In this document: positions 46,301 to 60,420 of the stretch, in pieces
How positions within the stretch are numbered: the first letter of the stretch is position 1
How the letters are laid out: every line of letters starts with the position of its first letter
Source of the DNA: Hydractinia symbiolongicarpus
Taxonomy: Eukaryota; Cnidaria; Hydrozoa; Anthoathecata; Hydractiniidae
Length of the DNA: 64,000 nt
Reading direction: 5' to 3'
Assembly (NCBI RefSeq): GCF_029227915.1
Contig: NC_079878.1
Coordinates: 20,425,501-20,489,500 of the forward strand
Position numbers and translations under genes: made by a program
The notes under the pieces: generated by a model
What the model was told of the DNA's origin: nothing
Seen by the model: only the letters and a program-made list of their open reading frames with translations
Database searches by the model: none

Positions 46301-49300
46301 AAATGGTTAAGAAGTAAGGTTAAAAGCTGCAAAAATGTGGACAAAAGGTTGTTGACATGGAAGAAAGACTTTAAGCAGGATCACTTTAACCATGATCAAT
46401 GTTTATCTTGTATTGAATCAGAAGCTATGCGTTTAGCCATAGAGATATAATATAAAGAGAAAGAGACCCAACGGCTATTCAGGCTATTATACTGAGGCTC
46501 GTCCCAGAGCAGGTGGTGGAATTATAAAGATTCCGAAGCCAGATTGTTTACACTGATCCAATCTTGTCAAAGAAAATGTTTTGATTGTTATTTTGCCCAA
46601 GCAAACTTAAACAATTTTGTGATAATTAAGTACACATGTCAGCATAATTTAGACTCATTAAAACGATTTTAAGGTCTTCAGCGAATTACATAAAAGTAAA
46701 TCACTGTTAAACAAAAATTTTAGTAGGGCTCTAAAAAAACAGTGTACACAAACTTCAATAAAAGCATTTTATTTTGAGTTATAGAAAGAATAATTGGAGG
46801 ATTCTACCATTTACAATGTAAAATTATCAGAGCAGTACTAAATAAGCTTAAAGATACTGACAAATATATCACTGAGCTGTCTCTCTAGCTAAGCGAAGCT
46901 AGGTAGGCCTAAATTTACCTGTTGTTGTGGACAACACAACTTACTCAGCTATAATAAAAAGTTTTAAAGCGTATCAAAGAGTAACTAACAGTGTGCAAAG
47001 AAGATACTTAGCTATACTTAATGTTGTTAGTACTTTTTATATGCTCATTAAACTTTTTACGCAAAAAAGTAAAAACACATCTAGCAATAACAAAAAGCAT
47101 TTAGAAGTTTAAAACATAACTTGTTAGCACTACAATTTCGCAGGGTGTCCTGTCAATTTTCGTTTTCCCAAATTATTATGAAATCTCTTGACTTTCCTAT
47201 GCAAACTACACTACTAACAATTGGCTTTGAATGGCTAAAATAATAAACAAAGGAACATGAAAAACACACACTGAATTAATTGTAACTATTTTTTAAAACG
47301 TGTATATACTACTTTGCAAATATTGCGTACTGCGAAATAAATAAAAAATGCTCAAAATTTAAGCAAACAAGAACAATTTCATGCAGAACATGTGAAAAAC
47401 ACCTCAAAGTAAAGCCAAATGTCCATGGTTCTTATCAAAAACCATATATCGCTTTGGTGCAGTACTAGTAACATATTTTTAAGAATAAAATTTTCAAAAC
47501 ATATATATACTCACTGTTTAATGATGACTAAATTTTAACAACAAAATGTCCTTATAAATTTACTAAATTCTTTGACATTTTTTCTAGCCCAACCGGACTT
47601 TTTAACAAAATTTCTGAACTTCCTAACTTTCCTGGGGTCTTTAGTCACACCGTTTATCTTGTTTTAATTAAATATTTTCTATATAATCTCAATTTAAAAC
47701 TGTTTGTCAGTATTTTGTGTTATCTTGAAGATGTGTTTGTATAGCTCGATTGAGTCTAATATCAAAAACAATACGTTTCTTCAAAACATAAAATTCAATA
47801 TGTCTGGCTTATATTAATATTTATAAATAACTATATAGTTAATCAACATTCTCATCTAGTATGTTTTTCAAATCAGTAACTTGGCTCGCATTTGTGTTAT
47901 CTTTAGATGTGGCACTTCTAGCTATACAATATTCATGGTAATGCTGATCAAAAGGTTTTCTCTCTGCCATACTGAATTCGTATAATGTGTGTTGTGAAAT
48001 TTTTGGTAATAAATTCTCGGTGAAAATTAAGTTTTCTGATGTGAAAGCAATTCAGTTCATAGCTTATAATCACTTATTTGTAATCCCAATAATAACAAGT
48101 CAATAATGATAGTTGTGACAGAAATCATTCATATAGTAAAGCTATAGTGGGTTAAATATTATATGGTTATCTTTATTGAGGGATATACCCTGTCCATTGC
48201 AATCCAATCACTTTTACATGTTTCAGAACAGTTCCTGAAACCTAAATTAAAATAAGATATAGATAAAAACCTGTTTTAAAAACCGTATTTTGAATATGAA
48301 AGCTAGGTACAAAGCTGTTGAATACGAAAGTTAGCTACAGGTTTCTTTTTTGCAAAAAAAGACTGACATATTTTTTGTAACAAAGTGTGGAAAAATACAC
48401 CGAGCGTATTTAAAGGGAAGCCTTATCATCACCAAAAACTAGAGTAAAGAATAAACCCTGACCTTCATAATATCTATGAATGATTCATATTATTCCTTAC
48501 ATTATTCTTAAAAACCTTACGTTTGTTGACAACAAAAAATACGACTGCTTGACCTTCAACCTTCTTCAACTGATCTTCTTGAAAATTATGCACACAAATA
48601 ATGTATTGTTTGTTTAAAAAATGCGATTTTGAATAGAAATTTATCTATTTCTATCGCTGTGGTGTAATAAATATCATTTTGCACATAAGCACACATTGTA
48701 CACGATAATTCGGGCATTTTAATATTTGTAAGCATATGTTAATCTTTCTGGAATAAAAAATAGACACAAAAAGAAGTTTATGAATAACTTGAATATCAAA
48801 TATTGAATGATTTCTAAATTTAAAGGACTCGTGTTATGTGTTTCAGATAAAAATTAAAACATCACCCGTGAAGGTAAAAGTCATTAATTAGCAAAGTTCA
48901 ATTCATCCTTGTTGAATACGAAGGAATAGTTGCAGGCCAGAATTTTTTACCCTCTTGTAAAACAAAACATGTGTGATGTGATCACAAGTAAGAAATTTAC
49001 ACAAACTTTTCGACGTTAGATATTATGCAGAGTGACCACCAAGCCTGAGATCTTGAAAAAGTCAGGAATTTTAAAATTGCATCCAGAAGCATTATGTGTA
49101 TTACCCTGACAACAATTTGTACATCTTTAACCTTAGTATTATATTTTTTATAACACTTATGCGTATTTGTTGGCGTGAACGTTTCCTGATGCTGGAACTC
49201 AAATTACAGTAACGTTTTGGGATTGTGTTGAAATACTCAATTTATTGCAACCGAGGTCAGATGATCCTAGCTTCTTATCGAATGATGAAAACTCCGAAAC

Positions 49301-52300
49301 GAGGATATCATTTACAAAATTATGCATGCAAACCTGTGCATGAACAATAATAACTCATTACTGTACTGCAAAATATTTAGGAAGTCTAAGTACCATCCGA
49401 GGTTGAAAAGTCAGCGTAATGACCGAGTTAAATACTGACATTAATGTAATTCACTACTTTCGTTAATACTCAAGGTAGAAAATTCAAAACAGTTCTGCCT
49501 AAAACAGAAGAACTGTATGCAAAATTCGAAAGTCATGTAAACGGATTATTGTGATGATCTAAAGTTGCTATTTTTAAACAACAGAACGTGTAAAGATGAA
49601 TGTGCAGCTTATAGTTTAGTAAATAATAGACTGGCTAGACAAGAACTGTTTATAGATTATAGATTATTATATTGTAGGAACTAGATATGAAAGTATTTCC
49701 AATACTTCTTTAAAAAAAATTTAGCCAGAAAACTTTGTTTTTCCTTTCTTGACGAGTAGCAATACTGGTCTAAATAGGCTTATCATCAGGAGGCTAGCCA
49801 ATCAGAATACCTAGAAATTGTATTGCCCACGCATCCAGACAGGTAATAATTTCCAAGAAATATTCTATCATAAACAAATCCAATGAAGCAGAGAAAACAG
49901 AGGATAATTTTTTGTTACACATCCAATGCTATTGTAGCCATTGTGTTTACTTTGTAATGGTAAACTGAAAAAAACATTTTTTTCTAGAAAGCAAAGTGAG
50001 TCTCGTCGTCACTCTGATGACAGGAGTCAATACCAGCACAGAAGAGAACATAGAAAAGAAGAACATAGAAGGGAAGATAGTCGATATAATGTCGAAAGGA
50101 GTAAAAGAAATGGTGATCGTGGCGATTCTGACAGGCACAGAGAAGGTTACAAAGATCATAGAGAGATGGAAGGACGCGGTAAGATGCATTATGATTCAAA
50201 AACATCGAGTACATACCATTCCAAGAAAACTCGTGGAGGGAACTCCTCCTCTGATAATAATGATGAAGTTAAGGAAAGAAAACATCAAAGAAAAACTGAA
50301 AGAGAAAAACAAAGTAAAGAAAAAATGAGATACAAAAGACGACGCAAAGATAGCAGGTACAAGCAGTGTTTTTTTTTACCTCAGCAAGTATATTAAACGT
50401 TGGTCGTCCATTCAAGTTACGGCACGTAAAGCGTTTATGATGACTTTCATGTTACACGCTTTTTAATAAGAATATGTTCTGTAAGAATTAACTGTTGGAA
50501 TTCCATGTTAAAAACAATAGGTCTGTTGTTTAAAACAATAGAAAAATAAAAATAATGACCAGCCTGGTTAGATTTTTGATATTTTTATAAAAGAAGGTGT
50601 GCTAATTTATCATATTGAGCGGATGACTGCGTAAAAAATTCGTCGTAAAAAGGTTCCTACGCCTGTACTAGCTGTTTACCCTCTCTGATGATGCTAGCCC
50701 TAAATGCCAACAGGAACAACCCTTTTTAAAAACTAAACACTTAGATTTTTTTATTTTGCTTAAAACGGTTGCTGTTTGTATTTTCAATGCGTAATGTTAC
50801 AACAACAAGAAAAAATATACTGATTTTCAAAAGTGAAATCGAATAAAAGAGAAAATACCGCAAGCTTGGTTCGCACTTTGTGCTTTAGGTTTTTTGTTTT
50901 GTACTACAAACTCACTGTTTAATTTGTGATTTTTTTAGCACTGACGATGACGAGATGGAAGCCAAAAGACTGGAAATGCTCAACAACGCTAAGTATGCAT
51001 GTTTTTCAAATATTTAATCTAAGGAGAGAAGGGCGTGAATTAGATTTCGCGATAAAAAAAAAATTTAATGACATTTCTTCTCAATTTATATCATTTTTTA
51101 AAGGTTTTTAATGTATTGACATAAATGGAATCTACTAAAGTTCAATTTACATAGCTATTGGACACAGTGTTGGGTGAATCAGAAGAAAAATATTGTTATA
51201 ACAGATCGTTTTTAAACAAAGGAAACGACTTGGAACTTTGTAGTCCCTTTAGACTGAAAGAAAAGGCCCATCGCCACCTGCCTTGCCGCGTGAAATTACG
51301 TGGTTTATGTGCAGGGCCCACATAGGGCTGTAACAGGTTATGTTACAGTATTTAGGAGCCCGTGCTTGCAATTGCCGCCCTTTTAAGGGCCTGGGTCTAA
51401 GAAAAATGATTTTATTGTCACCTGCCTGGGTGCATGGAACCACGTGACGCCTTCGGCCAAAGAGAACGATTTTGCGGTGTCGTAGTTCATTTGGACTTGA
51501 ATGTCCAATAATTGAGTAAAATTCGCAAAAATCAATTCCCTGGAGGTATTTGTTGTTTTTAGTTAGTTTCGCATATGTCAAAAAAATTTTCTTCGCATTT
51601 AGTATTGCAACTAAGCAAATATTTTTTCCTCTCAATGTAATTAGTGAGACGAAAACAGTTTGCAAGACGCATACACAATAACATTATTGATTTTTATTAT
51701 CACGTGCACATTACGTAGAGTGCTATGCCCTTTTATTGAAAAGTACTTTAGTCTGTTACTGGAAAAGTCACGTGCTAATTATGGCACGATTATCACGACT
51801 CAAATAATCCTTTATTCTAAGTGCTAATCTTTTAAAAAATGCTCACTCATCAGTTTTTTTGTTGACGTCACTCATTATTTATTTATTCATTAGATGGCGA
51901 CAAACGCAGAGGTCGAAAAACGTAAAACGGTACGAGGTTAGTGATTTTAGTTGTTCAATTGTTGTTGTGTTGGTAACCGATGTATCTATGGAGTTGTTAG
52001 GATTGGTTCGTAGACATGATATGTTGTCACGAATAAAAACGTCACTGCTACTGACGGAAATGTAAAAGTTAATGTTATATATTTTTTTATAAATCAATCT
52101 GTATTTGTCAGTATTACTTTAGTTGACTTGACAATCGCTTTTAGCGATTGGTGTATAAAATTAAAAAAAAAATTTGGGGGGGGGGAAACTTATAAAATGA
52201 ATAAAATTTGTAGTTTCAAACGTGTTAGTGTTGCGGGGTAAAATTCCCGTGATAGAGGAGCACTCTTCTTCTGCATTGAAATTTCTGCATCACTTTTCAA

Positions 52301-54880
52301 AAAAAATAAACAGAATTCCCAAACAGCTTTTTTAACTCACCGGTTAATTATGTTGAGAATTTTAACGCATTCGACAGAATTTTGAAGAATTAGAAGTCTC
52401 AAAAAAAATAAAAATATCTTGGAATAAAACGCAGGGCATCACAGTTCATAAAATGCAGGTCATCACAGTGTTTACCTGCATGGGTGGTTCAAGAGAATAT
52501 TTTCAAACGTAAAATTTTTCACTTTCTATGAATATTGACACTAAAATTGAGATCTAAATCTCTGAATGATGCAGGTGTTGTTGATAATACTTATTAGTAT
52601 CGCCGAAAAACAGTTGATGTAAAAGTTTCCCTGTTGTTTTAGAAAGACCGAGAGAATGAAGAGAAGTCTGTAAATTCAATGCTGATGAATTCAGACTTAG
52701 AAGAAGATAAAGCTAAATTCATAAAGTAAGCTTTAATTTGTTTCTCTCATTTTGTCTTCTTTCCTGTTTTTAAATTAAGTTATCTCGACCTCCAGCACAG
52801 CAGTCTATCTGGCCACGTGTTTCAAGTACACCTTCCACCATTATGTTTTGAGAGCTAACTCTGACAAGACTTTTATTCGTTTATCGTGGGAAAAGATACT
52901 TAATAAGAATAATAAAATGTAAAATCACAAGTTATATAAACCATATTGACAATTAATTGACATTTCATTATGCCTTGACGTGCCTCCCTAAGCCGCACCA
53001 ATAATTTCAGGTGAAAGCAAGAACTTTTGCCAGGGTTCAAATTTTTAAAATTTCGTATATAAGTTTAAAATAATTTCGTGGTCGCACTGTCTGTAAACTT
53101 TAAATCTAAAGTTTTGACGTCTTTATATTTATTTGATCTAATCTAATTCAAACAATGGCCATACTCCCATGAAAATTTACTAATGTATGCTTTTAAAATT
53201 AAATTAGGTTTGTGCGTGTGTGCATATGGAAAAATAAAATTAACCAAATAAGACTTAGGAGACAGTATAATTCAACCGCGGCTACCGGGATTTAAACGCA
53301 TTCAATCGTTACTAACGAGATATAAATATTACCTAACTGATAATATCACGACTAGCTCTGCATTTGATTGATAAAATAACCTGGTAATTATAAGCTCGTT
53401 TTGTGTAATGACGAAAATTTATTCACTCACAATGTAAACAAAACTTTGACTCAGTATTAATGTTAACAACGTGCGGCGATAATAACCAACAATTGACGGC
53501 CATTAAGTGTAATGGAAGCTCTAACTACGGTAATTAACTCTACTAGGTTTGGAATTGTTAAAGGCTTATCAATGCTAATTTCCAGTTGATAAATCTTGTT
53601 ATGTTATTAATACCTGAAATAGGCGGTATTAGACGTATTAGCTTTTTATCAAACACTTTCTTTTAAAATCACGTGTCTGTTTTTAGCTTCTTTTATAAGG
53701 ATATAGTGTACCATATTTTCGTGAGGCTCTACTGAAATACAGAAATAGGTCACGAATAATAACCGGTCTTAAACTTAACAAGGTTTGTTTAAGACAGGTG
53801 TGACTTTTTGTTTATTTCGTTATCTTTAAAAAGTTTAATAATAGCTTTTTTGAGATGACACGATATATCTTGATCAACGCCGCAACAATTCTTAAATGCA
53901 TTTTTTAACCATATACTGTATTAAAGTTGTTTTTTTAAAGATCAACACTTCGAAACAGTAAAGAATACCTTATTAGGAAAAAGCGGGGGTTCGGCTAGTC
54001 GGAGAAAATTAATAGTGGGAAAAAAATTATCATCTATGCATAGAATTAGTCGCTTTCCCTTCTCTCCCTCTCCCTTCAGCCTTCGGTAGGAAAAAATATC
54101 AGAAAAGAGTCTATTAATATAAAAACTAATCGATTCACTTAAAATTGGAACATTTCAATAAAATAGGTCGGTAGTAAGGTTCTCTGAAAACTTTCAGTCG
54201 TGTTAAAGTTAGTCGGGAAGAATATTAGTCGGAGGATTGCCTAAGTCGGGATAAAGCATGTAGCCTGGGGAGCTAGTCAACGGTCTTCAAAATTAGTTCC
54301 TTTGTCGAGACTGAACAAAAAATAAAGAGAGAAAAGTATAGTTAACGCGGAAAGCTGATTACGAAAGATGTACGTTGTTTCTGAAATAATTGCTTTTTTC
54401 CCGTCGGAATTAAGAGTTGGGTGCTGTACTACTTTTTCACAAAAAATTGTGTATAATTTTGTGAGAATCCATTTTACAGCATTTTTTTTAAACCAACAAA
54501 GTTTAATTAGGATTCAAGTAGTTTTCAGCCAAACTAAGGGGTACAATTTCTACCGCGCTGAGATAACACTAATATAAAACTTAAGTTGTCGTTGACTTCC
54601 TTAGTTTAAAAATTTAAATTAACCTGATATCCCGATTTTCCCAAACCTGGATTTAAATATTTTCCGATTTGGCACGGTAATTGCAGTCCGTGTAATGTGC
54701 TATAAAGTGTTTGGAGGGTTTTTTTCGTTTTATAAAAAAATGTAAAACTCTTTGTTTAGAAAAATGCAGAAGGATTCTCTGATGTCGAGCGGAAATTCTG
54801 TCGAAGATCGTATTCGAAGAACTATACATTCGAAGCAAAGGACGAACGCAGCTTTGCAGAAAAAATTCACATCGAGATAG
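43323..54880 (+). CDS. CWC25: Pre-mRNA splicing factor CWC25
   Basis: Spliceosome component that joins the activated spliceosome around the first splicing step (nuclear). Ten coding exons: 43323-43340, 43531-43703, 44441-44561, 45447-45605, 45900-46006, 49988-50356, 50939-50992, 51894-51936, 52643-52725, 54760-54880. All introns are GT-AG with matching phases; total 415 aa, close to the human protein. Exon 1 encodes only MGGGDL, the invariant N terminus. It is followed by NMKKHFHPLTIENLERVWKA, a charged coiled region, EKLDWMY-like (EKLDWMYSHQQ), KVKEDPLFLIKKREEDN, a Lys/Arg/Ser-rich linker in exon 6, and the conserved C-terminal block EMEAKRLEMLNNAKWR through SVEDRIRRTIHSKQRTNAAL, ending FTSR. 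The largest intron (3981 bp, 46007-49987) shows no other gene. A T-rich tract ending in AG at 43265 could be a 5' UTR acceptor. Expression is presumably constitutive (inference). Confidence 0.96.
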
Positions 54881-55517
54881 CGAGATGAGAATATATCGTG
54901 GAGTAATTCTGGAAGTAAAAACGCTACAGAGCGTGACAGTCGACTTATCGATGAATAACGTTCGCGAAACACCGCGACACGCATCGAACTTCGCGAGCAC
55001 GTGTTGTTGCGTGAATGTCAACGATCTGGTTTTTCGGTTAACCACGAAACAATGGCTATTCCGTTAGACAATTTGCTCCATAGTTAAAATTGTCTACAAA
55101 GGTCACTTCTGCATTTCTAAGTGCATTGTTAACGATACAGCGTTGCATCAAAATCTGCTTATGTACATTACTAAGATAGCTAGTGGAGGGCCTACATGAG
55201 ACGCTGTTTGCGTCATAACGTACGTGAGAATTGATTGGTTGTTGACCTCAAAGTTTGTTAAGTGTATAATTGGTATTTAAACGGGTTAAAGAGAGACGGT
55301 CCCTATTTAACTGTACAGCTCTTTAGAGACTTTTTATGAATCTGTATGAGAAATAATTTTATGTATATAGATTTTAAACAGATAGTGACATTTTTACTGA
55401 GAAAGTTTCCATATTTGTGAAAAAACCTCCATATAAAGCTTCCATAGAGAGTTTTTAGTAAGAAGTTATAAGGATCTAACAAAGCTATCTACTATGTGAT
55501 GCTGTGATATCCTATTT

Positions 55518-55523
55518 AATAAA
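55518..55523 (+). promoter_or_regulatory. Candidate CWC25 polyadenylation signal
   Basis: AATAAA about 640 bp after the stop codon. A second AATAAA at 55582-55587 is followed by a GT/T-rich stretch and is an equally good candidate. Confidence 0.4.
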
Positions 55524-57412
55524 TGAACGGTGTTTTAGAATATATTGCCGATTTTATGATTGGTTTGATTGATTGGTGTTCAATAAAGTTTGTGATTGTT
55601 TTGCAACATCTCTTGTTTAACTTTGTTTAGGGCTGCCACACCTCAAAACTTCTAAGTCTGCTCTAAAAGAAAAGTAGTTTTCTTAATAACTTTCTCTTTA
55701 AATTCCATTTTAGATAAGCATTCTGGTTTATTCTGTAATATTGTTTTTTTGTTATTTTTAAAATACATCTAATTGATGCATGGTTAATTTTTTTTTACTT
55801 CTCGCATTGCGTTTGAGATGTCCTTAAATACTCTCAATTGGTAAATTATGATTAAAAACTCTCAAATTTACCCAAATTTGACTCGGTAAAAACAGTGGCA
55901 TTGTAACGGCGACTGTTCCAGAGTTATTTGACAATCTTTAATTTCGTGGGAAGTCCGTACTTCTTTATATATTTTCATTCTTATACAATACCATATATAT
56001 TATGCAATATAAAACGTTTTTTGAAACAACTTCGAAAGAGATATGGGAAAAGTGTTTGTTATCTATAATTGTCATAATTAATACATCCAGATTAAAGTGG
56101 TGATATATTCATGATTGCCTTTTGTTGTGGGTAATCAACTCTCCATCTGTTCTGAAGGTGATGTGACCAAAGTACGAAGCAATCATTCCTATTTTCAGTT
56201 TACTATTTTTACTCTTCCCGTTGTATTTTTAGTTATTTTATTATATTTTCGGAAAGAATACAACAAAGTATCATCCCGTTCAAAATGTTCTAAAGCGACA
56301 AACTGATAACATGCGATTTGTTTTTTAAGGATCTACGATCGAGGGTGTTAATTAATTTTTGTAATTTTTCACATAAGCAAATAATGGTAATGACTTAGCC
56401 CTTGACATGTGACAAGCTTAAAGTGTTTTAGTTAACAAACCAAATAAAATTAACGTGTTGTGCAGACGCAGAAGATATTTTGTGGTTGTATATCTCGGGA
56501 AAGTTGTTTTGCTTTTTATCAAGAAGACGTAGCTACTATTATTTGTTGATTTTCGTCGTGTGAACTGTGGTTATTAGTTAGCGCGTGGTGTACACTATCA
56601 GATTTCTAAAAACGAGTGTTTTTAATAAAAGGATAAATTATATGATTTGGAAAAATAGAGCTTTTGTCTTGTGGGGCTTATCTACCATTGCAGCTTGGAT
56701 TAAAATTTGACTAGTTCAAATCGCACATGAAATCTTAAGTAGTAAAAATTAATCCAACATGGGTAAGCTAATTGTCAACAAAATTTAGGTTCGAATATTT
56801 AAATAGTTCAAAATGGCAGCACAATTATGCAAACACTTGTTTGTTTTGTTTGTGGAAGTGCTGACATCAGCTGACACATGACCAAACTTTGGGTTAGATT
56901 CCAAGTTGTTTTATTTCCTCCCTTAAAGGCCTGAAGTATGCCTCTTGACTATCTGCTTTGGAAGTCTCTATTAGCGTGTTCTGCAACCACCTCATTTACA
57001 AGGCATTTTCCGTTCTGTAGTAACGGCTCAGGGTCAAAGAGACCCTGGGGACAAAGATGATAATACATAGTCACGCTTTTTGTACAAAACTTATAAAGTT
57101 AAAAACACATTCCGTGGGTAAAAACAGATATTATCGATTCTTTTGGTTGCATATTAAACGTCCGTCCTTTAGTAAATGAAAAATTAAGAAGTGTTTTTGC
57201 GTGTGCTTCTCTTTGAAAAAGTATTTTTTTTATTTTCTCATGTGAAAATATAAAAAGCGGATTTATTATTACAGTTACGAAGGCTGGCTTCTCGTTCTCT
57301 CAGTAGGTGAGGATGTAAAAAGCACATGACAACCCGGAAGAATAGGCAAAAATGATGAATATTTGTGAGCGAGCATACTTTAGATGAACGGTGGGGGAGG
57401 CGCGTTGTATTG

Positions 57413-57447
57413 AATTATAGAGATATAATGATTATATCTCTATAATT
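57413..57447. repeat. 16-bp inverted repeat
   Basis: AATTATAGAGATATAA at 57413-57428 and its exact reverse complement at 57432-57447, spacer TGA. Confidence 0.9.
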
Positions 57448-59129
57448 GAATCAGCCTTTATTATCGAGGAGAGTCAAGATCTCGGTTTTTTTTGCCCAAA
57501 GCTCTTTGACAAAAACAAAGGGCTTTGGGGGGACGAGAATACATGGAATTTGCGAACCTAGCCGGAAAGATCGATATCCGAGCAAATTAAAAATGGTAAC
57601 CGAAGAAACCCACGCTTTGCTGATCTTTGACCGCTCTGGACATTGGGTAGGATCAAATAAATGAGGACATAGCAATTAGATAGTTAGGTAGCTAGCTAGC
57701 TAGCTAAATAAAATTATAATCTGGAGAACGTGGAAGAAAAATAGGCCGTTGAAGTAAGGTGAGATTGTACTTACTTTAAGGTCAAAAACCTCCCCTGCTG
57801 TGTGTGTGACAAAAAATGGTGACATCGTCCTTTACCTCTTGCAGCAGACTGACAAGTCTCACAAGATTTGCTTGCAGTATTTAACGCTCACGCAGCCTTT
57901 CACAACTTTTAAAATTATAACTATATCACTAAAACTGATATTCTGCATGCAGATGCGTTGTTGTGTGACATTGTTTCGTGCTCACTTTTGGATAGGGTTA
58001 CGGATGAACTTCTCATGGTCAAACCTAAAAGAAACAGAAAAATACAATTTAAAATATGAATCCCACCAATTGTCAAAGATTATCCAATATTATTTAAAAC
58101 AGATTAAAGATTTGAAGCCAGAAAAGAAAGATATCCTTAAATGACCTAGTCTTAAAATTACCGTATAAACAGAATGCTTACAGTATATATGTTCATAATG
58201 ACTGCTGTAATAACAAATAATCTGTAGCTGTATATATCGGGCCTTTGATTAGCTTAATCAGCATCACATGAAAACCCGTTCGTCAGAATAACTAGCCAGA
58301 GCTAAACTAGCTGTAATGTTTTAATTTTGCATTGAGAATAATTGAATTTTTTATAGGCTAAAAATATAAACCACAGCGTCATATAATTCCATTTCTTTGC
58401 TTGTTTTTATTATAAACAATTATTTCATTTTTTCAAACTTTATCTTTCTTTGTTTTAATCCAAACTAATTAAATGTTTCCATCAAATTTAATCTAAATGA
58501 AAATTCTGCATGGCCCATTGCAGCCAAAAAATTTATTTTTTTGAAAAATGCCTGTTTACTGATTAGCGAATTATGACGACAGAAAGAAAAAATATGCATT
58601 TTTTTAAATAATTATATACAATTACAAATAATTTCATAAGGACGTTATTAGGAAAAAAAATCTGGGAACCTTTTTATTTTTATTTTATTTATCAAAATAT
58701 TTATACAGGATATGTACATTTCAGTTTTAAAAAACTGCTATAAATATGTGTCCTGTTTAAAATATAAAAATAATGATTAAAAAAAATAAATTATATATAA
58801 AATATGCTCTAAAATTACTATAGATATGGTAAAAAGTGGAAAACTATTCAAAAGAAAAATATTTATATAATAGACAGAGAAGATAAAAACATACCCAAAC
58901 AGACTATAATCCAAACAAAAGTGAGAGAGAAGGGTAAATTTAAACTATAAATGATAAGTCTGCGCACATGTTATATAACATAATATGTTCTTCAAAATAA
59001 ATAGTTAGATAGATTGAAACGAATGTGAGAAAAAATAAAATGTTGAAAACTAATACGAGACCAAAAAATAGAGAGCTGTTGATAAAAAGAAATTAAGAAC
59101 CACCGTAAAAATATTGGGTAAATAATAAT

Positions 59130-60420
59130 CTAAAATACGAAATCTTTGATCTTTTGATTGAAATCATTCACAGTTGTCGCTTTTCGTATATCTAGTGGCA
59201 AACTGTTATATATTTTCGCTCCCATATAACGAAAACTGCCTCGTGTTACTTCCAATTTGATTTTTGGAATCTTCAGCAAACAGTTTTGGTTTCTCGTGCA
59301 TTTGGAGTGAGAATTTACTTCAAAGTATTCTGTCATGTTACTACATGTTTCACCAGCAATGCATTTCTTAACCGTTTTACAAGCATGTCGCAAAATAACA
59401 GTGTAAGTTGATTTGATGTTTGCGTTTTTGGTTATCTGTTTTGCACGGCTGTCCAGAGAATTCAATTTATTTATTTCGGTTCTTGAGAAGTTCAAATTTA
59501 TGATACTGTTGAAAACTACCAGTGGTATAATCATAGTGTTGTAAATTGATGTGGCAGTATTATTGTCCATGTTCTTTCTCAGATTTGGTAACAGACGTAA
59601 ACGAGAAGAAGCTTTTTTATATGCTATGTTGAAGTTATCTGATAGAGTTAGAGTTGGATCAATTGTAGAACCAAGATAGTTGTAGCGCTTCGTTACGTTG
59701 ATATCAACTGTACCAAATTTAATATTCGGTTTGTGTGGTACAGATGACAATTTTTTCCCACTACCAAATAACATCACCTCTGTTTTACCCTTTTTCAAAT
59801 TTATAACTAGATCGTTATTTGCGAGATATGTCGATATATTTTTAAGTTCATCATTTAAAGCATTTTCAATATCCTGTACGGACTTGTGTGCAACATACAA
59901 CACGGTGTCATCAGCAAATTTCTGTTTTACTCTTACGTAGGGCTGATTTAAAATCGTTGAAGTAAATCAAAAACAACAAGGGTCCTAAAATGGAGCCTTG
60001 TGGAACACCGCATGTTATATTTGAAACGTTGGATTTCGAATTTTTATAAAGGACTTGTTGTTTCCGATTGAAAAGGTAGTCGGTGAACCATTTTAACTCA
60101 TTGTCGTGAATGCCAAAAGATGGTAGCTTTGATAGCAGAATACTGTGGCCCACTGTGTCGAAGGCTTTAGACAAATCTATAAAGGTTGCTCCAACTAAAT
60201 TTCCACAATCAATTTCAGTACGAATGCTGTCGAGGAATACTGTAGCTGCAATATCAGTTGATCTCTTATGTCGATATCCGAACTGTTGCTCAGAAAGCAA
60301 ATTATTTTTCTCCAGGTATTCCATCAATTGTGTATGTACAGCTCGTTCAAGGATTTTTGAGGCAATTGGTAGAATCGAAATTGGACGATAGTTGTCAACT
60401 TTGGTAGATGGTCCCGACTT
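59130..60420 (-). pseudogene. LINE reverse transcriptase, frameshifted
   Basis: From about 60420 the reading gives VDNYRPISILPIASKILERA. It then continues in another frame through EQQFGYRHKRSTD, FIDLSKAFDTVGHSILLSKL (catalytic Asp of the first motif) and CGVPQGSILGPLLFLIYFND, to a stop near 59911. A shifted frame resumes with KFADDTVLY (the catalytic FADD) and continues to the end at 59130 with GAKIYNSLPLDIRKATTVND. So two catalytic motifs survive, but a frameshift sits between them. A second small shift at about 60325-60420 links to the endonuclease remnant. A host role is not indicated. Confidence 0.88.

Larger units (their letters stand above)
54881..59129. other. Intergenic region between CWC25 and LINE
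   Basis: AT-rich sequence with no recognisable gene. Small frames such as 57800-58144 show no family resemblance. It holds the CWC25 3' UTR, a CCCTGGGGACAAAG fragment near 57045 resembling MITE ends, and the inverted repeat at 57413-57447. The segment just below 59129 is probably the 3' UTR of the minus-strand LINE. Confidence 0.55.

Noticed and set aside
46240-46560. Possible protein-coding remnant in CWC25 intron 5
   Set aside because: Short frame with no recognisable motif. A CTGGGACGAG-like word suggests a MITE fragment instead.
49947-50328. Alternative frames over CWC25 exon 6
   Set aside because: Shadows of the Lys/Arg-rich coding exon; the frame that agrees with both flanking exons is the real one.
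57800-58144. 114-codon plus-strand frame
   Set aside because: No recognised domain, no splice-linked neighbours and composition like surrounding AT-rich DNA. Probably chance.
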